The notes below the pieces were generated by a model. The model was given only the letters and a program-made list of their open reading frames with translations, ran no database searches and had not been told where the DNA came from. This document shows positions 50,626-52,856 of a stretch of DNA of 52,856 bases, one piece after another (within the stretch, counting starts at the first letter, position 1; each line of letters starts with the position of its first letter). Source of the stretch: Allobosea sp. Leaf344 (lineage in GTDB: Bacteria > Pseudomonadota > Alphaproteobacteria > Rhizobiales > Beijerinckiaceae); the NCBI RefSeq assembly GCF_001426225.1, contig NZ_LMRT01000013.1:92923-145778 (forward strand). The letters run 5' to 3'. A program made the position numbers and the translations under genes.

Positions 50626-52365
50626 ATGGACGAGCGTGCAGAGCTACTCGCCTTTCTCGGATCCTCGGACGGCTTCGGCGGCGGCGGCGTCGCCATCGAG
50701 ACCGCGGTCACGCATATCTCCACCGTGCTGCTGATCGGCGCCCGCGCGATCAAGCTGAAACATCGGCTGCGCCTGCCCTATCTCGATTTCACCACGCCCG
50801 AGCAGCGGCTGCAGGCCTGCCTCGACGAGCTGCGCCTGAACCGGCGCACGGCGCCGTCGCTCTACCGGGCGGTGCACCGGATCACGCGGGAGGAGAATGG
50901 CCGGCTGGCGCTGAATGGCGGCGGGCCGCTGGTCGATGCGGTGGTCGAGATGGTCCGCTTCGACGAGCGGACCCTGTTCGACCGGCTGGCGCGCGAGGGT
51001 GAGCTGACGCTCGGCGATGTCGAGTTGCTGGCGCGGGCGATCGCGCGGCTGCATGGCGAGGCCGAGCCGGTGCGGAGCGAGGGCGCGCGGCGCATGGCGC
51101 GGGTGCTGGCGATCAATGAAAGCGCCTTGCAGCAGGCCTCCGTCTTCACCCAAGCCGAGATCGGGCCGGTGATCCAGGCCTGCCGGCAGGCCTTCGAGAC
51201 CGTCCGCGGGCGTCTCGACCTGCGGGCGCGCGGCGGCTTCGTCCGGCGCTGCCATGGCGATCTGCACCTGCGCAACATCTGCAAGGTCGATGGCGTGCCG
51301 ACCCTGTTCGACTGCCTGGAATTTAGCGACGATCTCGCGACGACGGATGTGCTCTACGATCTCGCCTTCGTGCTGATGGATCTCTGGCGGCGCAAGCTGC
51401 CGGTCCACGCCAATACGCTGTTCAACCGCTATGTCGACGAGACGGGAGACGAGGCGGGGGCGGCCCTGCTGCCGTTCTTCATGGCGGTCCGGGCCATGGT
51501 CCGCGCCCATGTCACCGCGGCCCAGATCGGCACCTCGGAACTCTCCTGCGCCTGGATCCGGGCCGAGGCGCGCGGCTATCTCGAGCTGGCGCGCGACCTG
51601 CTCGCGCCGAAGGTCGCCAGCCTCGTCGCCATCGGCGGCTATTCCGGTTCGGGCAAATCCACCGTCGCGACGCGGATCGCGCCGGCGATCGGGCCGGCGC
51701 CGGGCGCGCGGATCCTCGCCAGCGACCGGATCCGCAAGCATCTCTTCGGTGTGCAGGCGGATACGCGGCTGGCCGGAGACGCTTATGCGCCGGCCGTGTC
51801 GAAGACGGTCTACGACACCGCGCTCGCCTGCGCCGATGTGGTGCTCGGGGCCGGGCACTCCGTCCTGTGCGAGGCGGTGTTCGACCGCGCCGCGGCGCGC
51901 GCCGCGGTGGAGGCGCTGGCCCGGCGGCGCGGCGTGGCGTTCCGGCCGCTCTGGCTGGAGGCACCGGCGGGGCTGCTGATGCGCCGCGTCGCCGCCCGCC
52001 GCAACGACCCCTCCGACGCGACGCCCGAGGTGGTGATGGCGCAGCTCGCCAGGCCGAACCCGCCGCATGACTGGCCGCGGCTCTGTACCACGGGCGATCT
52101 CGACACGGTCTGTGCGGCGGCCCAGATCGCGACGGGGCTGGAGATCGGCATCAGCCTGGCGCCGCCCTGCGCGCCGATGCGCATTCCGTCGCGGGATCTG
52201 GCGCCGCTGACCTGCGCCAGCGCGCTGGCCGGCGCCCATTCCCCGCATCGCCCCGACACGGCCTCGAAGACCGTCGGCCTCGACGGGCTGGTGCGGGCAC
52301 CCGCCGGTCCGACCATCCTGCCGCTGCCGGACGAGCCCGGCCGCCGCCTCAGACTGCCGCACTGA
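50626..52365 (+). CDS. Bifunctional APH-like/AAA ATP-binding protein
   Basis: The 579-residue protein joins an N-terminal aminoglycoside phosphotransferase-like domain, with the catalytic loop HGDLHLRN at residues 210-217 and DCLEFSDDLATTD, to a C-terminal kinase-like P-loop domain with Walker A GGYSGSGKST at 337-346. A further tail (about 70 residues, Pro-rich, ending LPDEPGRRLRLPH) follows. Related fused proteins are widespread in proteobacteria, with unknown substrate. The ATG 50626 start overlaps GTG 50623. The 194 bases upstream hold no clear promoter or terminator. Confidence 0.85.
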   Translation: MDERAELLAFLGSSDGFGGGGVAIETAVTHISTVLLIGARAIKLKHRLRLPYLDFTTPEQRLQACLDELRLNRRTAPSLYRAVHRITREENGRLALNGGGPLVDAVVEMVRFDERTLFDRLAREGELTLGDVELLARAIARLHGEAEPVRSEGARRMARVLAINESALQQASVFTQAEIGPVIQACRQAFETVRGRLDLRARGGFVRRCHGDLHLRNICKVDGVPTLFDCLEFSDDLATTDVLYDLAFVLMDLWRRKLPVHANTLFNRYVDETGDEAGAALLPFFMAVRAMVRAHVTAAQIGTSELSCAWIRAEARGYLELARDLLAPKVASLVAIGGYSGSGKSTVATRIAPAIGPAPGARILASDRIRKHLFGVQADTRLAGDAYAPAVSKTVYDTALACADVVLGAGHSVLCEAVFDRAAARAAVEALARRRGVAFRPLWLEAPAGLLMRRVAARRNDPSDATPEVVMAQLARPNPPHDWPRLCTTGDLDTVCAAAQIATGLEIGISLAPPCAPMRIPSRDLAPLTCASALAGAHSPHRPDTASKTVGLDGLVRAPAGPTILPLPDEPGRRLRLPH

Positions 52366-52393
52366 CGCTGCGGGCGCGCTGAGCCCCCGGGAC

Positions 52394-52856
52394 TCAGCGG
52401 CTGCGCAGGACCTGGTCGGCCCAATGGGTCAGCATCGGCCCGTCCGCCCCCGCGACGGGATCGGTCGGCGGGAAATTGAGGATCGCGATCTGGTTCAGCA
52501 TCGCGGGCGTCGCTTCCTTGCGCATGATATCCAGGGTCTGGCCCGGCGGGTAGGCGCCGACCACCAGCAGATCCTCGGAATGCGCGACGCAGCGATGCCC
52601 GGTCCCGGCCGGCAGCAGCAGGACGTCGCCCGCCTTCACCTGCAGGCGCCGGCCATCCGCACCGCCCAGCACCAGATCGGCGCTGCCGGCCGCGATGCCG
52701 AGCACCTCATGCGCCTGGCTGTGATAATGATCGTAATCATAGATGCCGTTTCGCCATTGCGGCGGCCAGCCATTCTCCGCGAAGCGCGCCTCCATCTCCC
52801 CCGCGAGATCCTCGCCATCGCCGGCGAAAGCCGCCTCGTAATAGACCACGGGCAGG
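52394..52856 (-). CDS. Cupin-domain protein (5' end outside window)
   Basis: The protein is read on the minus strand and is open to the window edge (PVVYYEAAFAGDGEDLAGEM...), so its start is missing; a GTG at 52849 is inside the frame but probably not the start. The cupin motif 1 is YDYDHYHSQAHEVLG and motif 2 LLLPAGTGHRC. The metal-binding His and Glu are in place. Similar short cupins are common unknown-function enzymes. It converges on the APH/AAA gene with a 28-base gap. Confidence 0.85.
   Translation of the reverse strand, partial: LPVVYYEAAFAGDGEDLAGEMEARFAENGWPPQWRNGIYDYDHYHSQAHEVLGIAAGSADLVLGGADGRRLQVKAGDVLLLPAGTGHRCVAHSEDLLVVGAYPPGQTLDIMRKEATPAMLNQIAILNFPPTDPVAGADGPMLTHWADQVLRSR

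Overview
The window is a high-GC stretch of an alphaproteobacterial chromosome, most likely from the Hyphomicrobiales (Rhizobiales). This rests on a MucR/Ros-type regulator, an HWE-family histidine kinase, several matches to the EcfG general-stress promoter consensus (GGAAC-N16-CGTT), a BigR-type persulfide switch and paired Bug/TctC binding proteins. A Bosea-like organism would fit, but genus assignment is inference. No tRNA, rRNA, CRISPR array, insertion sequence or integrase was seen.

Layout. 1-2.9 kb: a truncated GT4 glycosyltransferase and an unrecognised partner. 3.1-4.5 kb: a lone DUF2793/tail-fibre-like protein. 4.5-9.0 kb: sugar-acid/hydroxyacid locus 1 (3-hydroxyacyl-CoA dehydrogenase-like protein, TctC binding protein, IlvD/Edd dehydratase, divergent GntR). 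9.0-9.3 kb: three near-tandem palindromic repeats. 9.3-10.8 kb: FkbM methyltransferase and SDR. 10.9-11.9 kb: rplM-rpsI with an intrinsic terminator. 12.0-15.4 kb: thioesterase, an enoyl-CoA hydratase/CoA-binding-domain fusion, and O-acetylhomoserine sulfhydrylase. 15.6-21.0 kb: sugar-acid locus 2 (arabinonate-type dehydratase, DapA-like aldolase/dehydratase, GntR, TctC, RraA-like). 21.0-25.2 kb: sulfide/persulfide detoxification (BigR, DUF2892, two YeeE/YedE halves, persulfide dioxygenase, TauE/SafE, a Tat-exported MBL hydrolase). 25.4-36.2 kb: MucR followed by a set of small, membrane, repair and signalling genes. 36.2-37.2 kb: AI-2E/PerM exporter. 37.3-50.4 kb: NarR-like Crp/Fnr regulator and the nar operon (narK fusion, narG, narH, narJ, narI, a PpiC-type isomerase, a Cys-tailed small protein, carbonic anhydrase, DUF2478). 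50.6-52.9 kb: an APH/AAA bifunctional protein and a truncated cupin.

How the parts work together. The two sugar-acid loci each pair an IlvD/Edd dehydratase with a GntR/FCD regulator and an orphan solute-binding protein, and short palindromes lie in both divergent intergenic regions. The sulfur block is a classical BigR regulon: both predicted sensor cysteines are present with the family's 66-residue spacing, and a promoter-overlapping inverted repeat has a related sequence ahead of the neighbouring MBL gene. The 26-36 kb block looks like part of the general stress regulon: EcfG-like promoters precede an HWE kinase, an exonuclease III and small unknown proteins, including two back-to-back promoters between divergent genes. 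The nar operon encodes a complete membrane-bound respiratory nitrate reductase with its transporter and chaperone. Two perfect TTGAT-N4-ATCAA boxes lie between it and the divergent Crp/Fnr gene.

The most unusual items are the stress-promoter cluster with unknown small genes, the crotonase/CoA-binding fusion, the carbonic anhydrase and DUF2478 genes at the tail of the nar operon, and the MucR protein that has lost two zinc ligands.
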